DNA of 17,628 nucleotides from Myxococcales bacterium (GCA_027005175.1 JALTMC010000391.1:1-17628); one strand, 5' to 3'; positions 7,501-14,621 are shown, counted from the first letter of the stretch. Notes: generated by a model not told the origin, from the letters alone. Numbers and translations: made by a program.

Positions 7501-8929
7501 TGCGGGGAATACAAACTGCCAAACGTTGTTGGCGGCTGGAAACAAAAGCAACGGCACCTATACCATCGATCCAGATGGCCCGACCGGCCCGATCAAGCCA
7601 TTCAAAGTGTACTGCGATATGATCTCTGATGGTGGGGGCTGGACGTTAATTCACAAAAGCAACAAGGCCAACACCAGCGATCGAACGGATGCTGGCTACA
7701 ACACAACTGCGTTGTCTACCAATACACTCAATACGGTGGCCAAGTTGCCTCGCGCGATGATCGGTCTGTTGGGAGATCACTTTCGCATACAAACCAGCGA
7801 TGGCAAGGAGCTACATTGGACAGGCCTCCCCTATACCACAGTGGAGGACAAATCGATCGATATCTGTCAGGTTCGAGTGAAAGACAAATGGACCGATCCC
7901 GACAAACAAGGATGGGGTTCTGCCACCTTCAGCCGTCACTCCCTCTGCCTTGGCTTAGGTTCTCCCACAGGACACACCAATCGTCACCACCTCTGTATAC
8001 AACGATGGTGTTGTGGTGGCCCGAACTCCGGATTCTGGCTCAATGGAGGTAATTGGGCTGGTGCTTATTATTCCGGGTGGGTTTGGACAAAGTTCAAAAC
8101 GAAGGTATATGGACAAACCTGTGGTGACCAAATGAAGAATTCGAACGAAACCGACGTCGATTGTGGTGGTAGCTGCGCACCTTGCAAGACAGGGAAGACT
8201 TGTATCAAAACGAGTGATTGTGCAGATCAACTCTGTGTGAATGGCAAATGCACACTGCGTACAGGAGCCAACTGTCAGGCCATTAAGACCAAGTATCGCA
8301 ACGCCAAAGATGGCGTCTACACCGTCACCATTGGGAAGAAGTTGTTGCCCGTTTACTGCGATATGACAACAGATGGCGGTGGTTGGGCGCTGGTGTTTAA
8401 GGCCACCAATCGAGCCCGTACCGTTGAAAATGGAGTCCTCAAAGAAAACGGACCTGTTGGACCTCTTCCCATGACTATCAACGCTTTAATGAGAAACAAA
8501 CTCACAGATGTAGAGATCAATGCATTGCGCAGCAATACAGTCCTCAACAACATGAGGGTTGTGATACGCGCCACAGGATTTCTCAAACGACAGGGTGTTT
8601 CCTTCCATCGCGCCGGATGCGTATTCAACTCACTCGTCAATTACGCCAAAGGTCATATTTGCCTGCAAAGTACACAGCTTGGCCCCAACAACACAACGTA
8701 CCAGAACAGTGGTCACCCCGGCACCTTGTCACGCTGGTATGTTGGAGGCGGTGGATTCAATAGTGGGCAAATTCGCTATCTGTTACTTGGTGCCAACTGG
8801 GGAGGAATCCATGTGAGTCCTGTCTCCAATGGCGAACGTGGCAACAGCCTTCACCCCGGTGGTTATTGCACCTACTACGACAGCCGCACCTGCCCCATGG
8901 ACAGCGCACTCGAAGTATGGGTCAAATAA
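4550..8929 (+). CDS. Giant Cys-rich repeat surface lipoprotein with ubiquitin-like and two fibrinogen-like domains
   Basis: Residues 1-24 are a lipoprotein signal (hydrophobic 8-20, then LTTAC, Cys24 as the lipidation site; the box is slightly off consensus). Residues 33-906 hold 42 units of C-x5-C-x5-C-x4-C. Residues 909-980 form a ubiquitin-like domain. Residues about 990-1188 and 1240-1459 are fibrinogen/intelectin-type domains, each with VYCDM...DGGGW, the second ending SALEVWVK. Residues 1191-1234 are a Cys-rich linker with the ETDVDCGGSC motif seen in secreted deltaproteobacterial proteins. The expected location is the cell surface after lipid anchoring, with the C-terminal domains binding glycans or partner proteins; function is inferred from domain types only. 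GAGG (4539-4542) lies 7 nt from GTG 4550 and 10 nt from ATG 4553, so either start is possible. It is a single-gene unit: the divergent oxidase operon lies upstream, and a 49-bp repeat pair lies in the gap after it. Confidence 0.9.
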   Translation: MMNNKACFLARFLMLLGIFLTTACSGGSPSIKCDTGTPCPAGQVCVDGLCQIAECTEKIPCAEGKLCNTGTCTDCSKDTQCKAGSICEKGGCKTGCRDDQACGSGKICNQSKCTKGCRDDKVCGSGKICKNDACVDGCRDDKACGSGKICKNDLCVAGCRDDKACGSGKICKNDLCVAGCRDDKGCKSPAICEVERCLQPLCDAQKACPGGQICNKGRCKSCSDDANCGANRICENDACVDGCRDNKGCPAGKTCDTSRKQCVDCLQSETCSAGKVCRNNRCDGCISDKECGSGKLCKQGLCIAGDCRKHEDCQNGQVCANNKCGVCSDDKACGAGRICKSSKCQAGCRDNKGCLSGQLCDTQSLTCKGCLKNTDCLGGQVCLKSVCSPCSQDSECLKGQLCLNSTCVVADCRQSKDCTPGKVCRNNRCDGCLVNQECGTGKICDQGVCKTGDCKFDTHCTGGKICKSNTCSSCTNDSECGTARLCEQGICILGTCRKRSDCQKGLLCSKYRCILCQKDGECSTGELCLRGICAVANCRSTRDCSGGKVCKNNTCSSCTVDRECDTGQLCLTGTCKKGDCRIITDCTVGKLCLNNTCSTCANDKECGTGKLCLSGLCKPGTCRVTGDCPTGKVCKNNTCSSCASDTDCGAGLLCQRPSACLPANCLQFNDCVCRKATCQSNNDCSGGNVCKKGQCCSCANDTDCGSGNLCLSGRCKSGNCRTNNDCTGGKVCKNNTCSTCTQTSDCPAGQFCIQGACKAGNCSKNSDCSGGLVCTNNQCSVCTKDRECNTGQLCIGSICKKADCRTASDCSGGKICKNNTCTACAGDTDCGTGQLCIRGGCKKGDCRANKDCTQGKICKSNTCSSCTNSADCGGSTFSCIGGVCIQGNCTKQSDCSSGLQCTNNRCSDRNIVVILPIGTKLNLDVASSETVATLKLLIQSKSQISASMQTLTMGCKKLHNVRTLGEEGVIKDSVIYVSYDRPLVAGNTNCQTLLAAGNKSNGTYTIDPDGPTGPIKPFKVYCDMISDGGGWTLIHKSNKANTSDRTDAGYNTTALSTNTLNTVAKLPRAMIGLLGDHFRIQTSDGKELHWTGLPYTTVEDKSIDICQVRVKDKWTDPDKQGWGSATFSRHSLCLGLGSPTGHTNRHHLCIQRWCCGGPNSGFWLNGGNWAGAYYSGWVWTKFKTKVYGQTCGDQMKNSNETDVDCGGSCAPCKTGKTCIKTSDCADQLCVNGKCTLRTGANCQAIKTKYRNAKDGVYTVTIGKKLLPVYCDMTTDGGGWALVFKATNRARTVENGVLKENGPVGPLPMTINALMRNKLTDVEINALRSNTVLNNMRVVIRATGFLKRQGVSFHRAGCVFNSLVNYAKGHICLQSTQLGPNNTTYQNSGHPGTLSRWYVGGGGFNSGQIRYLLLGANWGGIHVSPVSNGERGNSLHPGGYCTYYDSRTCPMDSALEVWVK
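4646..7267 (+). repeat. Array of 42 tandem four-cysteine units inside the lipoprotein gene
   Basis: I count 42 units, nearly all with spacing C-x5-C-x5-C-x4-C followed by 2 to 4 residues, giving about 165 cysteines. The first third are mostly 21-residue units of the CRDDKACGSGKIC type. From about unit 17 the lengths alternate strictly 20/22, making 42-residue dyads (a KNNTCSS-type unit then an LCLxGxCKxGD-type unit). Unit 31 is shortened to 13 residues (CLQFNDCVCRKAT), and units 11, 16, 30 and 41 have extra residues between Cys. Such units are expected to form small disulfide-bonded modules in an extended stalk. Confidence 0.95.
4958..5083 (+). repeat. Two identical 63-bp tandem copies within the Cys-rich array
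   Basis: Positions 4958-5020 and 5021-5083 are identical base for base (one 21-residue unit each), and the first 17 bases recur again from 5084. All other units have diverged at third codon positions, so this pair is a recent duplication or gene-conversion product. Confidence 0.95.
7274..7489 (+). other. Ubiquitin-like domain coding segment (residues 909-980 of the lipoprotein)
   Basis: Translated residues 909-980 align without any gap to residues 1-72 of eukaryotic ubiquitin as I recall it, with 21 identities. These include G10, L15, V17, S20, T22, K27, I30, Q31, K33, I36, Q41, L43, K48, L50, the R54-T55-L56 triplet, K63 and S65 (ubiquitin numbering), and the hydrophobic core pattern is kept. 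The Ile44 patch is not kept (positions 8, 44 and 70 are P, T and S), and no C-terminal Gly-Gly follows. A beta-grasp module used as a structural or binding domain is therefore more likely than a conjugated modifier. Confidence 0.8.
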
Positions 8930-9035
8930 AACCCAACCCTTGACATCCTCCCCTACCCGATCCGATTCTACCTACAAGTCGATGTTTCACCCCACCTTGA
9001 TTGAGGGAGGGCGCAATTCATAAGCAGCTCCACCT

Positions 9036-9139
9036 GAGTCATGCCAGCAACACTGTGGAAACGTTCGAAAGATACAATGCAAAACCATCTGAGATATGCC
9101 AGCAACACTGCGAAAACGATCGAAGGATACAATGCAAAA
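9036..9139 (+). repeat. Two 49-bp direct repeats, period 55 bp
   Basis: Copy 1 is 9036-9084 and copy 2 is 9091-9139; they differ at about 6 of 49 positions. Both contain ATGCCAGCAACACTG and end with GATACAATGCAAAA. Copy 2 covers possible upstream starts (ATG 9096, ATG 9132) of the basic-protein frame. The remainder of the 268-nt gap 8930-9197 contains a lone TTGACA (8940-8945) without a good -10 and no other recognisable element. Confidence 0.85.
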
Positions 9140-9197
9140 GATACAAGATATTCAGAATACTTGTTCCCATTTTCTTAAAGATCCTCTTGGAGTATCT

Positions 9198-9890
9198 ATG
9201 TGGAAGATCGGCTTTGTCAGTTTCTTTTGTATCGTTCTGGCTGGAGAAGTCTGGGCTGCACCAGTACAACGCAAGTCGAAGAAGAAGACCCAAAAGAGAC
9301 GAGTGATTCCAAAAAAGAAGACCTTCAAGCTGCCTCAAATTCCAATGTTACGAGTACGAAAGCGATCCAAGACCGGAACATTGCCGATATTTCGCCGCGA
9401 TGCTATTCGCGGGCTCAAGGTTCGCAAGAAGCGTGTCCATCGAAAGAGGAAAAGGTTGAAGCGACGTCGGCTCCCACCACGTCCGCCACAGCGTGTGAAA
9501 CGTATCAAGTTACAAGCACCTGCAGTTCGAAGGATGCGCGTGCCAGTACTACAAGCCCAAGGACGTCACAACGTAAAAGTACGCCCTCTTGCTTCTGACA
9601 AAGACAAGGGACTTACAGTCCAGTTGACAATCCATCGCCACAGTCTGGACCGACATGGCCTACTTCGACGTTGGCGAGGACACATCTTGATACACCAAGG
9701 AAGACTTCGTTACCGATGCGCCCTACACTCCTTTTGTCGTACGCTTCGGCTTCAGCTTCAACGTCTTTTGCGGAATGGACTGCGTTACAAAGGCAAAACC
9801 TTAACTCCTCGACATCCCAAATTCCACTGGGTCCTTCGTCAAGCCCTCGAACAAAAATACGGCTATGCTGTTGTCTCGAAGGTCAAATGA
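9198..9890 (+). CDS. Exported, extremely basic protein of unknown function
   Basis: From the ATG at 9198 the product is 230 residues with a clear Sec signal (MWK, hydrophobic 4-15, cleavage near VWA at residue 20). GGAG lies 5 nt before this ATG. In-frame upstream ATGs at 9096 and 9132 would add a polar tail before the signal and lie in a duplicated segment, so 9198 is preferred. By hand I count 69 Lys/Arg against about 6 Asp/Glu. Residues 23-110 are the densest (runs such as HRKRKRLKRRR and proline turns), while 115-230 is less extreme, with H, L and Y and a possible small folded domain (LTVQLTIHRHSLDRHG, HILIHQGRLRYRC). I recognise no family. Binding of an acidic partner such as DNA, LPS or exopolysaccharide outside the cytoplasm is plausible but unproven. 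A 7-bp tandem repeat follows the stop. Confidence 0.65.
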   Translation: MWKIGFVSFFCIVLAGEVWAAPVQRKSKKKTQKRRVIPKKKTFKLPQIPMLRVRKRSKTGTLPIFRRDAIRGLKVRKKRVHRKRKRLKRRRLPPRPPQRVKRIKLQAPAVRRMRVPVLQAQGRHNVKVRPLASDKDKGLTVQLTIHRHSLDRHGLLRRWRGHILIHQGRLRYRCALHSFCRTLRLQLQRLLRNGLRYKGKTLTPRHPKFHWVLRQALEQKYGYAVVSKVK

Positions 9891-9911
9891 GTCAAAGGTC
9901 AAAGGTCAAAG
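9891..9911 (+). repeat. 7-bp tandem repeat GTCAAAG x3
   Basis: Three perfect copies of GTCAAAG begin directly after the TGA of the basic-protein gene (9888-9890), with a related GTCAAAT at 9882-9888 inside the last codons. A slippage-prone microsatellite at a gene end; no regulatory role is visible. Confidence 0.8.
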
Positions 9912-10023
9912 GTTTTCCAGGAGAGTGTCGTTTGTAAGAAGCTAGGGGTGATTTCATTTTTTCACAAAGGTATGATAAGTTACGGATAGGAAAATGTGTC
10001 TCTAGAGGAAGGAGTCCGTCGTT

Positions 10024-10665
10024 ATGCAGCAAAGTTCCCAAGTTTGTGCGCGGCCTGTTTTAAAAAGAAGGTCTATGCGATCAGGCTGTCGGCGAGAGCA
10101 GGCCGGTTTTACGTTGATGGAGTTAATGGCAGTTGTGGTCATTATTGGTGTACTTTCTGCGGTGGCAGTGCCCAGCTTGCGCCGCTTTATCACCAAGAGT
10201 CGTGAGTCAGAGGCTCCAACCAATCTCGCAGCACTTGCTCGTGGTGCGCGAGGATACTACAACGATGAGCATATGAACTTAAAGACGGGAGTGGTTTCAC
10301 CACCCCAATTTCCTCCATCCTCCACCAGCACCAATTTGAACAGCGGATATGCGACGATGCCCAACATCACTCCTTGTAAGGAAATTGTAGGAAGCCCCCG
10401 GTACCTCGCAAACCCCGCCCGGTGGCACGCCAATCATACCACAGAGCCATGGACCAACCTGAAGTTTGCGATTGCAACATCTCACTTCTTCCAGTACCAG
10501 TACAAAGCAAGTAACTCTGGCAAAGATGCAGTTTACACAGTACGCGCCATCGCAGATATGGACTGTGACACAAGCAAAAGCACATTCTTCTTCCGAGGCT
10601 CCATTGATCTAGCAACAGGTGAGATTGTCACGAACTCATTAATTGTGAGTAACCAAGGCGAATAG
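10024..10665 (+). CDS. Type IV prepilin-like protein 1 (PilA-like)
   Basis: A long positively charged leader (28 residues) ends in the class III signal QAG|FTLMELM: Gly28 at -1, Phe29 at +1, Glu33 at +5. A hydrophobic helix follows (MAVVVIIGVLSAVAVPSLRRFI). The PilD-type peptidase would cut after Gly28 and methylate Phe29, as known for the family. The globular part (about 120 residues) has two Cys (in TPC and MDC), a GYATMPNITPC-GSPRY segment and a HFFQYQY strand, typical of myxobacterial-type pilins. GGAAGGAG (10007-10014) is 9 nt before the ATG, and a TATGAT at 9971-9976 is a possible -10 without a good -35. No other pilus gene lies nearby. It is a paralogue of the prepilin at 10998. Whether it is a major pilin, a minor pilin or a pseudopilin cannot be decided. 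Confidence 0.88.
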   Translation: MQQSSQVCARPVLKRRSMRSGCRREQAGFTLMELMAVVVIIGVLSAVAVPSLRRFITKSRESEAPTNLAALARGARGYYNDEHMNLKTGVVSPPQFPPSSTSTNLNSGYATMPNITPCKEIVGSPRYLANPARWHANHTTEPWTNLKFAIATSHFFQYQYKASNSGKDAVYTVRAIADMDCDTSKSTFFFRGSIDLATGEIVTNSLIVSNQGE

Positions 10666-10728
10666 CACAACATCGGACTCTCCCAAGAACCCCTACGCCA
10701 ATCTCACCCGATCCTCCCAAAGTGGCTT

Positions 10729-10825
10729 CCTTTTGATTTCCCTTGTCCTCTCAAAACAGTCTCCTTTTGGCTTTCTTATCCTCTCAAAACAGTCTCCTTT
10801 TGATTGTCCTTGTCCTCTGAATCGA
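10729..10825 (+). repeat. Three direct repeats of about 33-34 bp between the two prepilin genes
   Basis: Copies at 10729-10762, 10763-10795 and 10796-10825 share CCTTTTG, then CTTxTCCTCT and, in the first two, CAAAACAGTCT. The third copy decays at its end. The 332-nt gap between the prepilins (10666-10997) otherwise shows an AT-rich stretch before the second gene and no reading frame I would defend. Confidence 0.8.
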
Positions 10826-10997
10826 CCGATACTCCTTACAGATCGCCCATTTTTCTTGGAGCACCACTCCAAAGACGCCCCTGTTCCTTCAGAGACATAT
10901 GTTCTCAGAACATCTTGAGGCTATTGGACTTTTTCATATATTGTGATAGTCTCTTTTTGGAGTTAAAGATCATTACGCCTGGACAAAGGAGATGACC

Positions 10998-11783
10998 ATG
11001 TTGCAAAACCCCTCCCAACGAAGCTCTTCTCGAAGAAGAAAATTGAATCATCAAAGTGGTTTTACTTTGATGGAGCTCATGACTGTGGTGGTGATTATTG
11101 GCGTTCTTTCTTCTGTTGCGATTCCAAGCATTCGAGGCTTTATTCATAGAAGCCGTGAAGCGGAAGCTCCTACAAATATTATGGCCATAGCGCAGGGTGC
11201 CAAGCTCTTCTTTAACCAAGAGCGGGTCGATAGCAAAGGTATTGTTGTTCCTCCTCAGTTTCCATCCTCCAGGAATAGCAGGAACAAGGTTGATGGTTAT
11301 GCCACCATGCCAAATGTCACTCCTTGTCAGGATATTAAGGGGAGTCCTCTGTATGCCAAGAACTCCAAACGCTGGTTCAAAGATCGGTTGAACGAGCCCT
11401 GGTTCGACCTGAAGTTTTCGTTGTCTCGATCGCATTACTTTCAATATGGCTATGTTACGAGGAACTCAGGTCGCTCTGCCACATATACAATCCGAGCGAG
11501 AGGTGACCTCGACTGCAACAAAAAGCTAAAAACCTTTCTATTTAAAGCACGTGTTGACCGCACCAGTGGCGAGATCATACCGGGTGAGATCGTAGCCTTC
11601 TCCAGCACGGCAACCCAAACAAAGCCCAGCGATCCTATCCGTGAAACAAGGCCTAGCGATCCTATTCGTGGAAAAAAGCCCCCTACTGGTCCTAATCGTG
11701 GAATAAAGCCCCCTACTGGTCCTATCCGTGAAAGAGTGATCGAAAGGGTCAAAAGATTCCCAGGAGGGATGGAGCCACAATAA
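10998..11783 (+). CDS. Type IV prepilin-like protein 2 with a C-terminal Pro/Arg repeat tail
   Basis: Leader of 21 residues ending HQSG|FTLMELM, with Glu at +5 of the mature chain, followed by the helix TVVVIIGVLSSVAIPSIRGF. The body is clearly paralogous to the preceding prepilin: shared SRE-EAPTN, GYATMPN-TPC, GSPxY, EPW-LKF, SHYFQYGY and D-DC segments in the same order. It differs by about 50 extra C-terminal residues with four Pro/Arg-rich repeats. AAGGAG (10986-10991) touches an ATG at 10992 but lies 6 nt before the ATG at 10998, so 10998 is taken as start. The tail may extend from the pilus surface or interact with another component; this is inference. Confidence 0.88.
   Translation: MLQNPSQRSSSRRRKLNHQSGFTLMELMTVVVIIGVLSSVAIPSIRGFIHRSREAEAPTNIMAIAQGAKLFFNQERVDSKGIVVPPQFPSSRNSRNKVDGYATMPNVTPCQDIKGSPLYAKNSKRWFKDRLNEPWFDLKFSLSRSHYFQYGYVTRNSGRSATYTIRARGDLDCNKKLKTFLFKARVDRTSGEIIPGEIVAFSSTATQTKPSDPIRETRPSDPIRGKKPPTGPNRGIKPPTGPIRERVIERVKRFPGGMEPQ
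11619..11732 (+). repeat. Four short tandem coding repeats (27, 27, 30, 30 bp)
   Basis: Units at 11619-11645, 11646-11672, 11673-11702 and 11703-11732 encode TKPSDPIRE, TRPSDPIRG, KKPPTGPNRG and IKPPTGPIRE. The first two and the last two resemble each other most, suggesting two rounds of duplication. Confidence 0.9.
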
Positions 11784-11875
11784 GAAGCAGACTGCCAGCA
11801 AGATTTGTGGAAACGAAGCAGAATTCGCCACTCCTCTGTTCCAATCCTCCGCACTCCCCCTAAGAACTGAAAAGA

Positions 11876-13366
11876 ATGAAACGAACAATCATGTTGTGGA
11901 CGGCGGGGGCTTTCCTCTGTCTCTTTTCGTCGAGTTGTTTCCTCTTCAAGATATCCTCCCGACGAGACCGATTTGTAAAACAAGTCATCGCCCCCAAGAC
12001 GCAGCCCCTGACGCTCTTATCGGGTCAATCGGACGGACGTGCCGTTCCCCTTGGACCGGGAGATAGCCTTGTCTTGGCCCTCAACATCCCCACCTATACA
12101 GGATACAGTGAAGCATTAACTGTATATGTACCCAAGCGATTGGCACACCAAAGCAAGTTTCGAGTCTTTCTTGGAGATCGGAAGAGTGGACCCTGGACTC
12201 TCATTGGGCTCGCATCCAGCACACGCAGTTTTGATATCAATGGCACTCCCCTTCCTGTCTCACACTATGTTCGGATCGAGGTACTTCCCTCCTCGGAAGG
12301 CAAGCTGTGGCTCGATGCGATCAAGCTTCGAGTTCATACCAAGACATGGCAACCTCCCATCCACTTTAAGACAAAAATGAAGCCAGAAGAGGCCAACAAG
12401 CGGTTTCAGAAGTTATGGCAGGCTGGACAACGTTTTTTCGAGAGGCGCAAGTACAAACAGGCCCGAAACACCCTCCGGGCAGCGTTATCACTGCGGCACA
12501 AGCATGCTTCAGTGCTGTATATGCTTGGTGGGACCTATCATGCGTTGGAAGAGCATTATCAGGCCATCCGACACTATCGATGGGCTCTACAGTATGGAAA
12601 ACCGTCGCGTGAACATTTGGAAGAAATAGCCAACAGCTATATCGCTCTCAAGGCTTACAAAAAGGCTTTGCCTTATGTGGAGAGATGCATGTCTATCGCT
12701 CCACTTTACCCCGCTTGTTACTACCAGCGATTGCACTTGGCGTCACGAAAGAAAAACCGTGTTGTTCTCGACTTTTATGCAGAGATGTATCGCATAGTAA
12801 AACAACGCACACATATCGCGCGGCGCAAATGGACCTTGCAAAAGTTTTTGGGCTCGTACTTCTCCAAACGTGCCCCTATTATCTCCGTATACCCACAAAT
12901 GTTTACCTGTCGTCAGCATTTGGAATGGGCCAGCTTCCTACTGCGCTTATTTCCACAAGACCAACAGGCCGTGATATTCTTTTCTCGATCGGGCTTGGAC
13001 ACACGATGGCAGCTTCTCAAAAAGCCCACACAAAAGATGGAGTGCCGATACTATCGGGCACAGTACTTCCATCAGATCAAACAGCACAAACGAAGTATCT
13101 CTGTGTTACAAGAGCTGGAGTCCCAGGAGAGGCGACACCAATGGCTGGCCCGTTCTTATCTACTGCACGGCCAGATTTTAGAGAGAATGGGTCAAAAAAA
13201 AGAGGCTCAAAGGATCTATCAAAAAGCCCACAAACGTCTGGGATCCACGTGGTATGGCCGACCTTTTTTGATTAAAGTCGTAGGCAAGTCCATCACAAAG
13301 ATAACGGCACAAACTCCCACCAAACGACGTCGATCTCCGGCGGCCCGCCACAAGTTCAAGAAATAG
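11876..13366 (+). CDS. TPR-containing lipoprotein
   Basis: Residues 1-21 are a lipoprotein signal with the box FSSSC (Cys21). Residues about 40-160 look like a beta-sandwich: LGPGDSLVLALNIP, GPWTLIGLASSTRSFDI, YVRIEV and LWLDAIKLRV recall galactose-binding-like folds, though I cannot name a family. From about 176 to 290 there are TPR-like helix pairs (GQRFFERRKYKQARNTLRAAL, then LGGTYHALEEHYQAIRHYRWAL, then ANSYIALKAYKKALPYVERC). A second TPR-like block lies at about 395-470, and the tail is basic. TPRs scaffold protein contacts, here probably at the periplasmic face. The Shine-Dalgarno is weak (GAAAAG). The rlmB-like gene starts 24 nt after the stop, so cotranscription is likely, but the functional link is unclear. 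Confidence 0.78.
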   Translation: MKRTIMLWTAGAFLCLFSSSCFLFKISSRRDRFVKQVIAPKTQPLTLLSGQSDGRAVPLGPGDSLVLALNIPTYTGYSEALTVYVPKRLAHQSKFRVFLGDRKSGPWTLIGLASSTRSFDINGTPLPVSHYVRIEVLPSSEGKLWLDAIKLRVHTKTWQPPIHFKTKMKPEEANKRFQKLWQAGQRFFERRKYKQARNTLRAALSLRHKHASVLYMLGGTYHALEEHYQAIRHYRWALQYGKPSREHLEEIANSYIALKAYKKALPYVERCMSIAPLYPACYYQRLHLASRKKNRVVLDFYAEMYRIVKQRTHIARRKWTLQKFLGSYFSKRAPIISVYPQMFTCRQHLEWASFLLRLFPQDQQAVIFFSRSGLDTRWQLLKKPTQKMECRYYRAQYFHQIKQHKRSISVLQELESQERRHQWLARSYLLHGQILERMGQKKEAQRIYQKAHKRLGSTWYGRPFLIKVVGKSITKITAQTPTKRRRSPAARHKFKK

Positions 13367-13390
13367 AGGAACAGGAGCGAAGCAAACCGA

Positions 13391-14404
13391 ATGGCCAGAT
13401 CAAGACGTCCATCACAAGGACGCAAGACAACAAAGCGAAGCCGCCCTTCCGGGCAAGCAACAAAAAAGACCTCGCCTTCCCAGCGAAGCTCGTCTCCATT
13501 GGGAGTGAAAGAGAGTCCCTTCGAAAGAGGCGCTCGGCGGTCACAAGGCAGCGATCCCGGTCCAACACGATCTCGAACCAACAACTCCTCTTCGGGACGA
13601 GCACGACATGCACAAGGCAGACGTTCGCCACGAGAAGAGCAGGTATCCGAAACAGTGGCCAATGATTGGGCGTACGGCTTGCATACCTTGGAGGAGATGT
13701 TGCGCTCTCAGGTCCAGGCGATCGACGAGATCATTGTGATGGAGGGTGCCAAAGGAAAGCTTGCACGCATGGCGCAAGAAGCGCAGGAACAAGGATTGTT
13801 GGTAAAGTTTCGGCCACGAACGTTTTTGCAACGACTGTTGGGAGATGTGAACTTTCAGGGTGTGGGCATCAAGGTTCGAGACTTTCCTTATGTAGAGTTG
13901 GATGATCTCCTTGTTGCTCCAGGGCAACGAGCGATCGTATTTGCTGTTGGTCTTCAGGATCCCGGAAATCTAGGGGCCTTGTTGCGCTCATCCAAAGCAT
14001 TTGGGATCTCAGGAATGATCATCACACAACGAGAGGGATGTGGTGTCACAGCGACGGTTCGCAAGGTCTCTGCGGGAGCGGCAAGCAGTATGCCGATCGC
14101 CCGAGTGCGGAATGTGACACAAGCCATGCGACAAATGAAAGAGGCAGGTTGGTGGCTGATCGGTTTGGCAGGAGAAGGGACCACAGAGATCGATCAGTTC
14201 GATCTCACTATGCCAGTGATCTTTTTGTTGGGAACCGAGGGAAAGGGCCTTCCACCGTCTGTCCAAAAACAGTGCGATGCCTTACTACGCATACCGATGG
14301 TGCCCGGTTGGGACTCTCTGAATGTTGCGGCAAGCGGAGCCATCGCGATCTATGAATGGCATCGCCAAACCCGCAAGAAACAAGAGAATCCTAGTTCTGG
14401 ATAA
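13391..14404 (+). CDS. rlmB: RlmB/TrmH-family 23S rRNA guanosine 2'-O-methyltransferase
   Basis: The SPOUT (SpoU) motifs are in order: motif 1 LQDPGNLGALLRSS (Asn193 and the conserved Arg), motif 2 LLGTEGKGL (Glu283), motif 3 IPMVPGWDSLNVAASGA (Ser309, Asn311). These form the knotted AdoMet-binding site. The substrate-binding N-domain starts at WAYGLHTLEEML (residue 93). The core of 245 residues matches the usual RlmB size. Residues 1-90 are an added low-complexity, R/K/S-rich tail, probably disordered and RNA-binding. Known family role: Gm2251 in the peptidyl-transferase P loop; the exact target here could instead be another TrmH-family site. AGGAG (13373-13377) is 13 nt before the ATG, rather far, so a downstream start within the basic tail is possible but none has better spacing. 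It ends 217 nt before the tRNA cluster. Confidence 0.82.
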   Translation: MARSRRPSQGRKTTKRSRPSGQATKKTSPSQRSSSPLGVKESPFERGARRSQGSDPGPTRSRTNNSSSGRARHAQGRRSPREEQVSETVANDWAYGLHTLEEMLRSQVQAIDEIIVMEGAKGKLARMAQEAQEQGLLVKFRPRTFLQRLLGDVNFQGVGIKVRDFPYVELDDLLVAPGQRAIVFAVGLQDPGNLGALLRSSKAFGISGMIITQREGCGVTATVRKVSAGAASSMPIARVRNVTQAMRQMKEAGWWLIGLAGEGTTEIDQFDLTMPVIFLLGTEGKGLPPSVQKQCDALLRIPMVPGWDSLNVAASGAIAIYEWHRQTRKKQENPSSG

Positions 14405-14522
14405 GGCCATTCTGAAAAAAGGACAAGAGAGATTGAACCTGACATGGGCTTATCCCGTAGAAAGAAAGCGGTGAGTGTTCCAGATGTTAGAGCGTTGAGG
14501 GAAAGGAAGTTTTAAAAAGTAC

Positions 14523-14551
14523 TTGACAGTCTCAGCTTCATCCTGTAGTTA
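14523..14551 (+). promoter_or_regulatory. Candidate promoter of the tRNA-tuf operon
   Basis: A perfect TTGACA (14523-14528) is followed after 17 nt by TAGTTA (14546-14551), a poor -10. A second TTGACA lies at 14576-14581 without a good -10. The position, about 70-100 bp before the first tRNA, fits a stable-RNA promoter. Which box is used cannot be decided by eye. Confidence 0.4.
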
Positions 14552-14621
14552 CTTGCCTCCGATAAACTTTGTTCTTTGACAGTTGGAAAGTAAACGGTTG
14601 AAGCGATTCGACCCATCATAT

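Noticed and set aside
9200-9598. 132-codon alternative frame in the basic-protein gene
   Set aside because: It begins 2 nt after the preferred start in another frame and has an S/T/E-rich low-complexity product and no signal peptide. It is the expected shadow of K/R-rich codons.
10729-10825. CRISPR-like direct repeats between the prepilins
   Set aside because: The copies are directly adjacent without spacers and diverge internally.
14576-14598. Second tRNA-cluster promoter from the TTGACA at 14576
   Set aside because: No acceptable -10 box is found 16-18 nt downstream.
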